Assembly: GCA_963708165.1 (NCBI GenBank)
Contig: OY970187.1
Location: 1,550,001-1,614,000 of the forward strand
Length of the DNA stretch: 64,000 nucleotides
Direction: 5' to 3'
Origin: Rubricoccus sp963708165
GTDB lineage: Bacteria; Bacteroidota; Rhodothermia; Rhodothermales; Rubricoccaceae
Positions 27,155 through 36,542 of this stretch are shown here, one piece after another. The position numbers and the translations under genes are program-made. A model generated the notes under the pieces. That model searched no databases. It was given only the letters and a program-made list of their open reading frames with translations, and had not been told where the DNA came from. The number at the start of each line of letters is the position of its first letter. Position 1 is the first letter of the stretch.

Positions 27155-27598
27155 ATGCATCGCGCATTCGTCCTCGGGGCGCTGTTTTGCCTGCTTCTCC
27201 CCGCGAGCGGATGCGGGACCGTCTTCAACGGCACACGCCAGAACGTGCCGATGTACTCCACGCCAGAGGGCGCCGAGATCATCATCAACGGCGTCTCGCA
27301 CGGGACCACGCCCGCGGCCTTCCGGCTCAAGCGTGGCGTGGTCTACGTGGTGGAGTTCAAGCGCGAGGGCTACGAGGACGTGGTCACGGTTCTGAACCGA
27401 AAGCTGGACATCCCACCGTTCGCCATCAACATCCTGACGACAGTGTATGCGGGCGTCCTCGTCGACTTCGTGACCGGCGCAGCCTACTACGTCGAGCCCG
27501 GCGTGATCAACGTGGCCCTCCCCCCCCTTGCCGACGACGAGTTCGGCGTCGTCCTCGCGACGCCAGAAGCTCCGGCGACTCGCGTTCCTCAGCCCTAA
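27155..27598 (+). CDS. PEGA-domain lipoprotein
   Basis: 147 residues. Lipoprotein signal MHRAFVLGALFCLLLPASGC, then a PEGA-type beta domain: STPEGAEIIINGVSHGTTPAAFRLKRGVVYVVEFKREGYE. A hydrophobic segment (FAINILTTVYAGVLVDFVTGAAYYV) follows. PEGA domains are structural surface modules. The gene is 12 bp upstream of another secreted protein gene, so the two are likely co-transcribed. Confidence 0.75.
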   Translation: MHRAFVLGALFCLLLPASGCGTVFNGTRQNVPMYSTPEGAEIIINGVSHGTTPAAFRLKRGVVYVVEFKREGYEDVVTVLNRKLDIPPFAINILTTVYAGVLVDFVTGAAYYVEPGVINVALPPLADDEFGVVLATPEAPATRVPQP

Positions 27599-27610
27599 AT
27601 CCTTCCCCCT

Positions 27611-28198
27611 ATGCGCTTCCCTCTCCTGCTTCTCATCGCGCTCCTCGCAGCGCCCGCGTTTGCCCAGAACGTTCTCCCCGGCCAGCTACCCAGCGAAAAC
27701 GGCCCGCGCCGCCAGAACGGTCCGCGCTTCGGCGTGACGTATCTCGCCCCTGGCGTGGTAGACCGCATCAACGATGTGCTCAATGACGGCTCGGACGAGG
27801 ACGTGATCCAAACGCCGCTCGTGACGCAGTTTGGCTGGCAGTTCGAGACGCAGACGTTCAAGACCGATAGCGGCCTGACCGGTGTTGTCGAATTCGTGCC
27901 GCTCATCGGTGGGCTGGAGCGCGGGCGGTTTTTCCCCACCTTTACGCTCATCGCCGGCGCACGCACACCCGGCGGCCTGGAGTTCGGCGTCGGCCCGAAC
28001 CTGAGCCTGACCGGCCTGGGCGGCGTCGAGGACAGCAGCAACGAGACCGGCATCGCCGCAGGCCTCGCCATCGTGGGCGGCCAAAGCATCGACGTGGGCG
28101 GCGCCAACGTGCCCATCAATGCCGCCATCGTGCTCGGTGAGAGCGGCGCGCGCGTCAGCCTGCTCATCGGCCTGACCACGTCCAGCGGGCGCTACTAG
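27611..28198 (+). CDS. Secreted/outer-membrane protein, unrecognised
   Basis: 195 residues with a signal peptide (MRFPLLLLIALLAAPAFAQ). The mature part has Gly-rich strand segments (FFPTFTLIAGARTPGGLEFGVGPNL, ARVSLLIGLTTSSGRY) and could be a small barrel or periplasmic sandwich. No family recognised. It follows the PEGA lipoprotein closely and is followed by a motif-dense 190-bp gap before pyrG. Confidence 0.6.
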   Translation: MRFPLLLLIALLAAPAFAQNVLPGQLPSENGPRRQNGPRFGVTYLAPGVVDRINDVLNDGSDEDVIQTPLVTQFGWQFETQTFKTDSGLTGVVEFVPLIGGLERGRFFPTFTLIAGARTPGGLEFGVGPNLSLTGLGGVEDSSNETGIAAGLAIVGGQSIDVGGANVPINAAIVLGESGARVSLLIGLTTSSGRY

Positions 28199-28391
28199 CC
28201 GCCAGAGGCCTCTGGCGGCAGTCTCTGCGCCTCTGGCGGAGCGTTGCGTCCACGTAAGCCGGGGCGAGGCCTGTGCGCGCCATCGCGGCGCGGCGCCAGA
28301 GGCTGGGTGAAAGCCTCTGGCGGCACCGCAATTCGCATCGCGCCAGAGGCTGCGCTCCGTAGGTTGCCGAGCGGACGCACACCCCATCCCG

Positions 28392-30173
28392 ATGCCCGCA
28401 GACTCCTCCGCTGTCAAGTTCATTTTCGTGACCGGCGGCGTGACCTCGTCGCTGGGCAAAGGCATCGTCTCTGCCAGCCTGGGGCGCCTGCTCGAAGCGC
28501 ACGGCCTTCGCGTGACCGTGCAGAAGTTCGACCCGTACATCAACGTCGACGCGGGCACGATGAACCCGTACGAGCACGGCGAGGTCTACGTCACCGACGA
28601 CGGCGCCGAGACCGACCTCGACCTGGGCCACTACGAGCGGTTTCTGGGCGTGCCGATGTCGCAGGCCAACAACGTGACCACGGGCCGCATCTACAGCGAG
28701 GTCATCGCCAAGGAGCGCCGCGGGCAGTACCTGGGCAAAACGGTGCAGGTGGTGCCGCACGTGATCGACGAGATCAAGTCGTGGATGCGCAAGCTGGCCG
28801 AGACCGGCGACTACGACGTGATTCTGATGGAGGTCGGCGGGACCGCAGGCGACATCGAGAGCCTGCCCTACCTGGAGGCGATCCGGCAGATTGGGCTGGA
28901 GCGCGGGCGCGCCAACACGGCGCTCGTGCACCTCACGCTCGTGCCCTACCTCGCCGCCGCAGGCGAGCTCAAGACCAAGCCCACGCAGCACTCCGTCAAA
29001 ACGCTCCAGAGCTACGGTCTGCAGCCCGATGTGCTCGTCTGCCGAACCGAGCACCCGCTACCGGACGACGTGCGGCGCAAGATCGCGCTGTTCTGCAACG
29101 TGCAGAAAGAGGACGTGATCGAGAGCCGCGATGCCGAGAGCATCTACGAGGTGCCCATGCTGCTCCGCGAGCAGGCCTTCGACCGCGTGATCCTCGACCG
29201 CTTGCAACTCCCCGCCTCTGGCGACGCCGACGCGGGCATGGAAGCGTGGATCGACTCGGTCCGCCGCCTCAAAAACCCCGAGGGCAAGGTCACCATCGCG
29301 ATGGTGGGCAAGTACGTGGAGCATCAGGACGCCTACAAGTCCATCTCCGAAAGCTTCCTGCTCGCCGGTGCCGCCGCGGGCGTCCAGGTCGAGGTCAAAA
29401 GCGTGCTCTCGGACGACCTCACCGACGCCAACGTATCCGAAGCCCTGGAAGGCGCCTCTGGCGTGCTCGTCGCGCCCGGCTTTGGCGACCGCGGCATCGA
29501 CGGCAAGATCGAGGCGGTGCGGTGGGCGCGCGAACGTGGCGTGCCGTTTTTCGGCATCTGCCTCGGGATGCAGGTGGCGTGCATCGAGTACGCCCGCAAC
29601 GTGTGTGGCAAGTCCGGAGCCCACTCGACGGAGTTCGAGCCCGACGCGCCCTTCCCCATCATCTCGCTTATGGCCGAGCAGAAAGACGTGACCGAAAAGG
29701 GCGGTACGATGCGCCTGGGCGAGTGGCCCTGCGCCATCGTGCCGGGCACCATCGCGGACGAGGTGTACGGCGCCGAGATCATCGGCGAGCGCCACCGCCA
29801 CCGCTTCGAGGTCAACAACGACCTGCGCTACGCGCTGCGCGAGGGCGGGCTGGTGTTTTCGGGCGTGAACCCCGGCAAGGACTTGGTCGAGATCATCGAG
29901 CTGCCGCGGCCGTCGCCAGAGGCGGAGTCTTCTGGAAACAGCGCCTCTGGCGACGGCGCGCCGGTCGCGGGCACCACGCACCCGTGGTTTGTGGGCGTGC
30001 AGTTCCACCCTGAGTACCGCAGCACCGTCCAGGAGCCGCACCCGCTCTTCGTCCACTTTATCCGCGCCGCCGCGCGCCACGCCGAGGCCGCGGGCGGATT
30101 GGACGCGCCCAAAGCGCCCAGCAAAACGCGCAACGTGCGCCGCGCGACCGCCCGCGTGCTCGCGCGCTCGTGA
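28392..30173 (+). CDS. pyrG: CTP synthase
   Basis: 593 residues; converts UTP to CTP using glutamine. The synthetase domain has FIFVTGGVTSSLGKGIVSASLG (ATP loop), YINVDAGTMNPYEHGEVYVTDDG and VGGTAGDIESLPYLEAIRQ. The class I glutaminase domain has the nucleophile in FFGICLGMQ and the His/Glu of GVQFHPEYRS. It is about 50 residues longer than usual, because of a motif-coded insert around SPEAESSGNSASGDGAPV just before the last glutaminase motif and a basic C-terminal tail (SKTRNVRRATARVLARS). The stop overlaps the next start (GTGA at 30170). Confidence 0.97.
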   Translation: MPADSSAVKFIFVTGGVTSSLGKGIVSASLGRLLEAHGLRVTVQKFDPYINVDAGTMNPYEHGEVYVTDDGAETDLDLGHYERFLGVPMSQANNVTTGRIYSEVIAKERRGQYLGKTVQVVPHVIDEIKSWMRKLAETGDYDVILMEVGGTAGDIESLPYLEAIRQIGLERGRANTALVHLTLVPYLAAAGELKTKPTQHSVKTLQSYGLQPDVLVCRTEHPLPDDVRRKIALFCNVQKEDVIESRDAESIYEVPMLLREQAFDRVILDRLQLPASGDADAGMEAWIDSVRRLKNPEGKVTIAMVGKYVEHQDAYKSISESFLLAGAAAGVQVEVKSVLSDDLTDANVSEALEGASGVLVAPGFGDRGIDGKIEAVRWARERGVPFFGICLGMQVACIEYARNVCGKSGAHSTEFEPDAPFPIISLMAEQKDVTEKGGTMRLGEWPCAIVPGTIADEVYGAEIIGERHRHRFEVNNDLRYALREGGLVFSGVNPGKDLVEIIELPRPSPEAESSGNSASGDGAPVAGTTHPWFVGVQFHPEYRSTVQEPHPLFVHFIRAAARHAEAAGGLDAPKAPSKTRNVRRATARVLARS

Positions 30174-30775
30174 GCGCTCCGCCAGAGGCCTTGGGCCGAG
30201 AGAGCGCTGACGGCCAAGCCTCTGGCGAAAGCACCGACGCCACAACGCCAGACGGCAGCGCCGAGGCACTGGCGCACTACGGCGGCCGGGTGCGCGTGCG
30301 CGTAGGCGCGCTGGTCCCTGACCTCTCGCGCCAGAGGCTGCTTCTCGTGCAGCACGAGGCGCTATGGGACGACGACGGCCAGCCCTTCTGGACACCTCCC
30401 GGCGGCGGCGTCGAGTTTGGCGAGGCGTTGGCGGAGGCCGTGCGCCGCGAGGTGCGCGAGGAGACCGGCTTGGACGTGACCGTGGGCGCGCTGCTCTACA
30501 CGCTGGACTTTGTGCGCCCGCCGCTGCACGCCGTCTCGTTCTACTTCGAGTGCGCGCTCACGCCCGCTTCGGCGGCGCGAATCGCCTCTGGCGACGACGC
30601 CGTGCTGGGCACGGACCCAGAACTAGACACGCAACTGCTGCGCGACGTGCAGTGGATCGCGCTCGATGACCTCACGGGGCTTCGTCTGTACCCGGAGCCG
30701 TTTCGCCAGAGGCTGGCTGCGGATCTGCGCGCGGGCTTTCCAGCGGGCACCGTCTACCTGGGCTCGTTCGACTAG
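30170..30775 (+). CDS. NUDIX hydrolase
   Basis: 201 residues from GTG 30170, overlapping the pyrG stop. A complete Nudix box, GGGVEFGEALAEAVRREVREETGL, fits G-x5-E-x7-REVxEExGL. The N-terminus (first 35 residues) is motif-coded and unconserved. Nudix enzymes hydrolyse nucleoside diphosphates linked to another group; coupling to pyrG hints at nucleotide clean-up, but the substrate cannot be read from the sequence. Confidence 0.88.
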   Translation: MSAPPEALGRESADGQASGESTDATTPDGSAEALAHYGGRVRVRVGALVPDLSRQRLLLVQHEALWDDDGQPFWTPPGGGVEFGEALAEAVRREVREETGLDVTVGALLYTLDFVRPPLHAVSFYFECALTPASAARIASGDDAVLGTDPELDTQLLRDVQWIALDDLTGLRLYPEPFRQRLAADLRAGFPAGTVYLGSFD

Positions 30776-30805
30776 CGCGCCGGCTGCGCGCCAGAGGCCG
30801 AAACG

Positions 30806-30843
30806 CACGACGGCCCCCATTCCGAAGAACGGGGACCGTCGTG
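30806..30843. terminator. Strong hairpin between convergent NUDIX and tRNA-Glu genes
   Basis: CACGACGGCCCC pairs with GGGGACCGTCGTG around CATTCCGAAGAAC, which itself contains TTC/GAA. No long T-run on either side. It probably ends both converging transcripts. Confidence 0.65.
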
Positions 30844-30861
30844 GTGCGTGTGAGATCGCAG

Positions 30862-30933
30862 TACCGCGTACGGGATTTGAACCCGTGTTACCGCCGTGAG
30901 AGGGCAGCGTCCTAACCCCTAGACGAACGCGGC
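30862..30933 (-). tRNA. tRNA-Glu (anticodon CUC)
   Basis: Minus-strand cloverleaf: acceptor GCCGCGT / ACGCGGT with a G-U first pair, D-arm GTCTAGGGGTTAGGAC, anticodon arm CTGCC-CTCTCAC-GGCGG giving CUC, and T-arm ACGGGTTCAAATCCCGT, then discriminator A. The 3' CCA is not encoded. It reads GAG codons. Confidence 0.95.
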
Positions 30934-30999
30934 AGGGGCCCTCGGAACGCGCGAGGCGGTCCCGAAGGGTTTCCAAGATAAACAGCCTCTGGCGGCATT

Positions 31000-31461
31000 T
31001 CAGCCCTCCAACGTCATCTTCACGTGTGGGATGCCGACATCCATGAACACATCGCCAGAGGCTCTAAACCCCCATTCTCGGTAGAACGGGCGCAGGTGGT
31101 CTTGCGCGTAGAGCATGAAGCGCGTGTGGGTGCGGGCGCGCGCGTCGCCGAGCGCCGCCGAGACCATCGCGCGGCCGTAGCCGCGACCCCGAGCCTCTGG
31201 CGCGACGGCGAAGCGCTCCAGTTTGGCCCACGTCTCGCCAGAGGCGCGGACGGGCCGCCAGCGGCAGACGGCGACGGGCTGCTCGCCCTCCAGTCCCAAC
31301 AGATGGCGGCACGCGGGGTCGTGCGGCCAGTCGTGCGCGTCCCACTCCTCCTCGGGCGGGCACGCCTGCTCGACCACGAACACGCGCTGGCGCAGCGCGC
31401 GCGCGGCCTCCCACGTCCCGGCATCGGTGACGGGGAGGATGTGCAGGGGCTGAGGCAGCAT
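31000..31461 (-). CDS. GNAT family N-acetyltransferase (ElaA-like)
   Basis: 153 residues from ATG 31461. The opening TWEAARALRQRVFVVEQACPPEEEWDAHDW is typical of ElaA-type acetyltransferases. The acetyl-CoA loop is in LERFAVAPEARGRGYGRAMVSAAL (Q/RxxGxG/A). It ends FYREWGFRASGDVFMDVGIPHVKM. The motif copy before the loop reads APEARG and appears to have been accommodated within a conserved motif. Substrate unknown. Confidence 0.88.
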   Translation of the reverse strand: MLPQPLHILPVTDAGTWEAARALRQRVFVVEQACPPEEEWDAHDWPHDPACRHLLGLEGEQPVAVCRWRPVRASGETWAKLERFAVAPEARGRGYGRAMVSAALGDARARTHTRFMLYAQDHLRPFYREWGFRASGDVFMDVGIPHVKMTLEG

Positions 31462-31507
31462 CGTGCGGAGTACGCCTCTGGCGGCTGGCGCCAGAGGCGG
31501 CCGGGGG

Positions 31508-32752
31508 CTAGAAGAGGACGGGCTCGGCCTCTGGCGCGCGCTCTGTGAGCGTCTGCACGGCCCCGGCACCGATGTACGTGGCGAACCACGCCTCGGTCGC
31601 GGGCAGGCTCTCCGGCATCGCGCGCGGCGCGTGCGCGCTCAGGACTCCTGCGGGCAGCGGGTTCATGTACGTGTTGAACTCGTAGCCGCCGCTGACCGAA
31701 CCGGAACGAGCGTCGAACGCTTGAGAGAAGGGGTAAAAGACGGTTATATCGGCCGTGTGGTGGTGGATCTGCACGTTCATCAGGTCGCTCTTGAACAGAG
31801 AAGCTGAGCGGCGGATCACTTCGAGGCGAGCGGTCGCGTAATCCGCGTCGGCATCGTACGCGCCGGTCGTGCCCTGCAGTGGCAGAAGCACCTGCTCGCG
31901 CAGGAACGTGCCGCCAGGAAGTCCCACGGCGAGCGGGTTGCCCTGCGAGCAGACCTAGCTGCGAGTTGCGTCGCGATCTGGGTTGTAGAAGTCCGTCGGG
32001 CCGTAGTACTCCGTGACAGCGTCGATGCGGTCGTCGCGGATCTGGTGCAGAAGCGCGACGTTGGCGCCGCGGCTGTAGCCCAGCGCACCCACATTGTCTT
32101 CGTCCGTCTCGTCGTCGAACAGGTCGAGCGCGACGCTGAGCAGCGCGATGGAGTCGTCTACATCGTAGTCCCATGGGCTTTCGCTGCCGCCAGAGGCGTA
32201 GCTCGCAGCCAGACCGCCTACGCCTGCGCGGATTGCCTCGGAGCGGTACGCAGGAAGAACTTGAACCGTCGTGGAGAACAGCGTCGGGAAGATGTCGGCC
32301 ATGACCTCTAGCGAGGCGTTGCCCGTGCTGTAGCCACCGCCGGTCGCGATGGAGAAGCCGTTGTCGCCACCGTGGTGCACCACGAGGACCGGCGCGTCAT
32401 CGTCCAAGCCGTCGGGCACGCGCACGACGCCGTAGTGCGTGAGGGGCGCGCCGGGGCCTTCCGTCATCGTGTGCGAGACGACGTAGACCGTCGCATCGTC
32501 TACGTCGGCCTGCGCCACGATGGTGCCGCCAGAGGCCTCTGGCGAGCGCGAGGCCCAGTCGGCGCGGACGGCGTCGATCTCAGCCGCGCTGGGGTCGGCG
32601 AACAGGCGGGTGGTCGACACGCCGAACAGGATGTTCAGGTCTTCCTCTGGCGGCTCGCTGCCGCCGGAGTCGCAGCCGGTCCAGAAGGGCGTGAGCGCCA
32701 GAAGCAGGGCGAGAAACAGCGGCGCGGAGGCGCGGCGGGTGGAGGTCGGCAT
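31508..32752 (-). pseudogene. Secreted alpha/beta-hydrolase-like lipoprotein with in-frame TAG
   Basis: From ATG 32752: lipoprotein signal ending LTPFWTGC, then VYVVSHTMTEGPGAPLTHYGVVRVPDG, an oxyanion-like VLVVHHGGDNG, and the nucleophile elbow GALGYSRGANVALL. The frame is stopped by TAG at 31955-31957, then continues in the same frame: GNPLAVGLPGGTFLREQVLLPLQ, then VQIHHHTADITVFYPFSQAF (likely the catalytic acid/His region), ending EAEPVLF. The full span is 415 codons, so no indel is needed: one base change explains the break. Either a real nonsense mutation or an error; the intact form would be a roughly 414-residue esterase/peptidase. Confidence 0.75.
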
Positions 32753-32895
32753 CAGTCGGTGTGGTGGGGCGCGGGAGGCCACGCCCAGAAGTGCGGAAGG
32801 AAGACCGCAAAGATAGGTCGCGTGAAGAGAGGCGGAGAGGCACGCGCGCGTCCCCGACCTCGCTAGTTTAGATCGAGTCCAGATAAGACACCATC

Positions 32896-35400
32896 ATGCT
32901 CCGCCTCGCCCTCCTCTCCCTCCTGCTCGCCTCTGGCGCCGCCGGGCAAACCGGCCGCATCGACGGTACGGTGCGCGACGCCGCCACCGGCCAGCCTCTG
33001 GCGAGCGCCAACGTAGTCCTGAGCGGAAGCACGCGCGGCGCCGCGACCGACGCCAGCGGCGCGTTCGTTCTCACCGGCCTCGCCTCTGGCGACGTGGAGT
33101 TGGTGGCGACGCGCGTGGGCTACGCGCCCTCGCGCCAGAGGCTAACCGTCGTGGCGGGCCAAACGGTGCGCGTGACGTTTGCGCTTCGCGAGGCCGCGCT
33201 GGACGCGGGCGAGGTGGTGGTGCGAGCGCGCGAAACGCTGACCGGCCTGGGCGTGCGCGACGTGGCGGGCTCGGCGCATCTCATCGGTGCCCAGGCGCTG
33301 GCGCGCCGCGCGGACAGCGACTTGCACCGCGTGCTGAGTGCCGTTCCAGGCGTGCAGGTGCAGGAAGAGGACGGCTACGGCCTGCGCGTCAACGTGGGTC
33401 TGCGCGGGACGGGCGCCTCGCGCTCCAGCCGCGTCACGCTCATGGAAGACGGCGTGCTAGCCGCACCCGCGCCCTACGCGGCGCCCGCAGCCTACGTCGC
33501 GCCGCACGTCGCGCGGATGGACGGCGTAGAGGTCCGCAAAGGCGCCGCCCAGGTGCGCTACGGCCCGTACACGACCGGCGGCGCCATCAACTTCCTCCCC
33601 GCTGCCATCCCGGTTTCGCCAGAGGCCCGCGCGAGCGTCTTCGGCCTCGGCGACCGCCAGACGCTGCACCTCCGCGCGGGCACCGCCGGGCCTCTGGCGC
33701 GCGGCGTGCGCGGCGGGATCGTGCTCGAAGCGCTCGTGGACCAGGCCGACGGCTTCAAGGAACTCAAAGCGCCAGAGGCGGCCTCTGGCGGGTTGGGTGG
33801 CGCGCTGAGCGACGACACCGGCTTCCGCACGTCCGATTGGGTCGCGAGAGCGCAGATCGCGACCGTCTCTGCGCCCGTCTACCAATCGCTCACGTTCTCG
33901 CTGCTGCGCACCGACGAGGACTCGCGCGAGACCTACCTGGGCCTCACGGCGCAGGACTTCGCGGCCTCGCCTCTGGCGCGCTACGCGGGCAGCGCCGAGG
34001 ACCACATGGACGCCGCGCAGCAGTCCGCACGGCTGCGCCACGTGGCCGTCTTCTCGCCGCGCGCGGATCTGACGACGACGCTCTACCGCACCGGCACGCG
34101 CCGCAACTGGTACAAGCTGGACAACGTGGACGGCGGTCTCTCGCCAGAGGCCAGCACGGTCGGCATCGGCTCCATTCTGGACAGCCCCGAGGCCTACGGT
34201 GCCGAACTAGCAGCGCTGCGTGGTGCGCCTCTGGCGGCCCAGGCGCGGCTGTACATCAAGGCCAACAACCGCCGATATTATTCCCAGGGCGTGCAAACCG
34301 TGCTCGGTTTGCGCCTCGCACCCCGGGCGCTGATCGAGGTCGGCGCGCGCCTCCACGCCGACGCCGAGGACCGCTTTCAGTGGGTCGACGGCTACTCGGC
34401 CTCTGGCGGTGCACTCACGCTCGAAGACGCAGGCACGCCCGGAACCGACGCCAACCGCATCGAGCGCGCGCGCGCCGCGGCGGGCTTCGTGCAGGCTGAG
34501 ATCGGGATCGGTCGGATAACGCTTACACCCGGCGCGCGCATCGAGCACGTCCGCCTCTCGCGCGACGATTACGGCAAGAGCGATACCCAGCGCACCGGCG
34601 CCGATCTCCGCCAGAGGCAGGACGTGGTGACAGCGTTGATCCCGGGCCTCGCCGCGCAGGTGGAGGCGAGCCCCGGACTCACGCTGTTCGCGGGCGCGCA
34701 CCGTGGCTTCGCGCCGCCGGATTCGCGGCCTGAGTCCGATCCCGAGTCCAGCCTCAACCTCGAACTGGGCTTACGCCTCGCCAGAGGCCCGCTCGACCTC
34801 GGCGCGACGCTCTACCGCGACGCCTACTCCAACCTGCTCGGGTCGGACGCTCTGGCCTCTGGCGGGACGGGCTCGGGCGAGCTGTTCAACGGCGGCGGCG
34901 TCGACGCGTGGGGCGTCGAGACCACGCTCGGTGCCGACCTCGCCGATGCACTCGGTCTGGGCGCGTGGGCGCTGCCTGTCCGCGTGGCGTACACCTACAC
35001 CCAGGCGCGATTCGCCTCCAGCTTCGAGAGCGAGTTCGAGGGCTGGGGCGACGTAGAAACCGGCGACGCGCTGCCCTACCTCGCCCCGCACCGGCTGTTC
35101 GTCGAGTTCGTCGCCGAGCGCGGGCCTCTGGCGGCGAGCCTCGCCGTCACATCGTCCAGCGCGATGCGCGCGACGGCAGGCCAGGGCGCGATACCCCGCG
35201 CCGACCGCGTCGGCGGCGCGACGGTTTTGGATGCCTCGGCGGAGTGGGCGGTCTTCCGCACGCGCTCGGGCCGCGAGGTGTCGCTGTTCGCCAGAGGCCA
35301 GAACCTGACGGACGCGGTGTACGTCGCGGCGCGGCGCCCGGCGGGGCTGCGCCCCGGCCTGCCGCGCACGTTCGGCGTGGGCATGCGCGGCCGGTTCTAG
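32896..35400 (+). CDS. TonB-dependent receptor (FecA-like) with carboxypeptidase-like N-domain
   Basis: 834 residues. Signal peptide MLRLALLSLLLASGAAGQ; a CarboxypepD_reg-like domain (GTVRDAATGQPLASANVVLSG to RVGYAPSRQRL); plug domain with LSAVPGVQVQEEDGYGLRVNVGLRG and KGAAQVRYGPYTTGGAINFLP, a pattern seen in Fe(III)-dicitrate receptors. The barrel includes the LYIKANNRRYYSQGVQT segment and ends GVGMRGRF with terminal Phe. It moves a ferric siderophore or another scarce ligand over the outer membrane using TonB. A TAGTTTAG element at about 32863 resembles the -7 TAnnTTTG box of this phylum. More than ten motif copies are inside. Confidence 0.92.
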   Translation: MLRLALLSLLLASGAAGQTGRIDGTVRDAATGQPLASANVVLSGSTRGAATDASGAFVLTGLASGDVELVATRVGYAPSRQRLTVVAGQTVRVTFALREAALDAGEVVVRARETLTGLGVRDVAGSAHLIGAQALARRADSDLHRVLSAVPGVQVQEEDGYGLRVNVGLRGTGASRSSRVTLMEDGVLAAPAPYAAPAAYVAPHVARMDGVEVRKGAAQVRYGPYTTGGAINFLPAAIPVSPEARASVFGLGDRQTLHLRAGTAGPLARGVRGGIVLEALVDQADGFKELKAPEAASGGLGGALSDDTGFRTSDWVARAQIATVSAPVYQSLTFSLLRTDEDSRETYLGLTAQDFAASPLARYAGSAEDHMDAAQQSARLRHVAVFSPRADLTTTLYRTGTRRNWYKLDNVDGGLSPEASTVGIGSILDSPEAYGAELAALRGAPLAAQARLYIKANNRRYYSQGVQTVLGLRLAPRALIEVGARLHADAEDRFQWVDGYSASGGALTLEDAGTPGTDANRIERARAAAGFVQAEIGIGRITLTPGARIEHVRLSRDDYGKSDTQRTGADLRQRQDVVTALIPGLAAQVEASPGLTLFAGAHRGFAPPDSRPESDPESSLNLELGLRLARGPLDLGATLYRDAYSNLLGSDALASGGTGSGELFNGGGVDAWGVETTLGADLADALGLGAWALPVRVAYTYTQARFASSFESEFEGWGDVETGDALPYLAPHRLFVEFVAERGPLAASLAVTSSSAMRATAGQGAIPRADRVGGATVLDASAEWAVFRTRSGREVSLFARGQNLTDAVYVAARRPAGLRPGLPRTFGVGMRGRF

Positions 35401-35439
35401 CCTCTGGCGCGTGGTCTCTCGCAGCTCGTCCTGAGCGGA

Positions 35440-35457
35440 GCCTCTGGCGCCAGAGGC
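35440..35457. repeat. 18-bp motif palindrome after the TonB receptor gene
   Basis: Perfect GCCTCTGGCGCCAGAGGC directly beside the terminator at 35461. Possibly helps end the plus-strand transcript. Confidence 0.95.
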
Positions 35458-35460
35458 CAC

Positions 35461-35499
35461 AAAAAACCCGGTGCCGCCTGAGCAGCACCGGGCCTTCTT
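35461..35499 (-). terminator. Rho-independent terminator
   Basis: On the minus strand CCCGGTGC / GCACCGGG with a TGCTCAGGCG loop is followed by TTTTTTG. It lies 18 bp after the minus-strand T9SS gene end. Confidence 0.9.
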
Positions 35500-35516
35500 G
35501 AGTCTCGCAGGAGCGG

Positions 35517-36408
35517 TTAGCGAAGAACCGTCACCGTGCGCGAGCTGCTGAACGACTCGCCGCTTACGCGCACCACGTAGATGCCTGCGGGCAGCGTGCT
35601 GCTCTCCAGCGTGAGCGTCTTCGCGGCGCCAGAGGCCAGCGGGCCGTTGTGGAGCACGGCCTGGCTGCGGCCCAGCGCGTCGAACACCTCGACAGTAACG
35701 TTCTCGGTTTGGCCCACACCGATCTCGAAGCGCGCCTGGCCCGAGGCAGGGTTGGGCGAGATCGCGGAAAAGCGGTAGCCGTCCGTGAGCGCATCCGGCT
35801 CGGTCGCTGTCTCGGAGCCGACATCGCCTGCTGTGATCGGCGTATCCGGTGTCGCCTCAAAGGCGTACTCCCGGACCGTCATCGTTTCGGCAGTTGCGTC
35901 GACAGCGACGCGTGCCCATCCGTAGTGCGTCGTTCCACCCCTGCCGTAAAGCGGAAGCCGACGATACCCTCGCTGTCAATGAAGTTGTAGTACGGGTTAC
36001 CGTTGTAGATGCTTCCCAGGACGCCGCTCCGGAAAAACTCTCCACTGGCGCCGATCTCTGCGTCCTCATCCAGATTCGCGGACGGACCCGAAGAGCTCGT
36101 TTGCGAAATACGGCGCGTCGACGCCAAACGCACCATTCGTCGCGCCATCAACAGCGTTCAGAAAGAGCGCGCGCGAGCGGCCGTGTTTCCGCCGTCATCG
36201 CCAGCAGAAATCAAGGCTTGAAAGTCGACTGTTCCATCGCCATCCACGTCCAGGTCGAACGCGGCTCCAGAGGTAGCGACACCGTCTGGGTCGACATCGG
36301 TGTAGGTGACTTGCGCCTCCGCACCTGCCGCCAGCACGAGCGCTGCGCCAGCGGCCGCGGAGTACGGAGGCGAGACGCTTCGCCAGAGGAGTAACAAGTC
36401 GGGGACAT
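35517..36408 (-). pseudogene. Short T9SS-sorted secreted protein, multiple frameshifts
   Basis: Pieces in three frames form one protein. A signal-like hydrophobic start (SAAAGAALVLAAGAEAQVTYTDVDPDG) is followed by VDGDGTVDFQALISAGDDGGN. Next come LNAVDGATNGAFGVDAPYFANEL and EIGASGEFFRSGVLGSIYNG, then GGTTHYGWARVAVDATAETM, and a full T9SS type A sorting domain (SAISPNPASGQARFEIGV to SSSRTVTVLR). Shifts near 36160, 36090 and 35945 are each one base; the last is in a GGGG run where five G would give FRFTAGGGTTHYGW. The start region near 36408 is also uncertain. The homopolymer context suggests sequencing error. Confidence 0.72.
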
Positions 36409-36542
36409 GTGATAAGGGGGGTAGAGTGAATCGAAATATGATCACGCAGCGCGCGCAGACTGCGAGGAATTTTATCGGCGCGCTCCCGATCCGTGTCCAA
36501 CTACGCCTCTGGCGAGACGCCAGAGGCTCGCTCTGGGGGTCG

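Noticed and set aside
28244..30013. A 589-codon plus-strand frame
   Set aside because: It overlaps pyrG in another phase and is Arg-rich without motifs; pyrG is certain.
30781..30860. A second tRNA next to tRNA-Glu
   Set aside because: The hairpin there has no cloverleaf; it fits a terminator between converging genes.
31508..32752. TAG readthrough or pyrrolysine in the hydrolase
   Set aside because: TAG ends many other genes here and no pyrrolysine gene or suppressor tRNA is visible; mutation or error is simpler.
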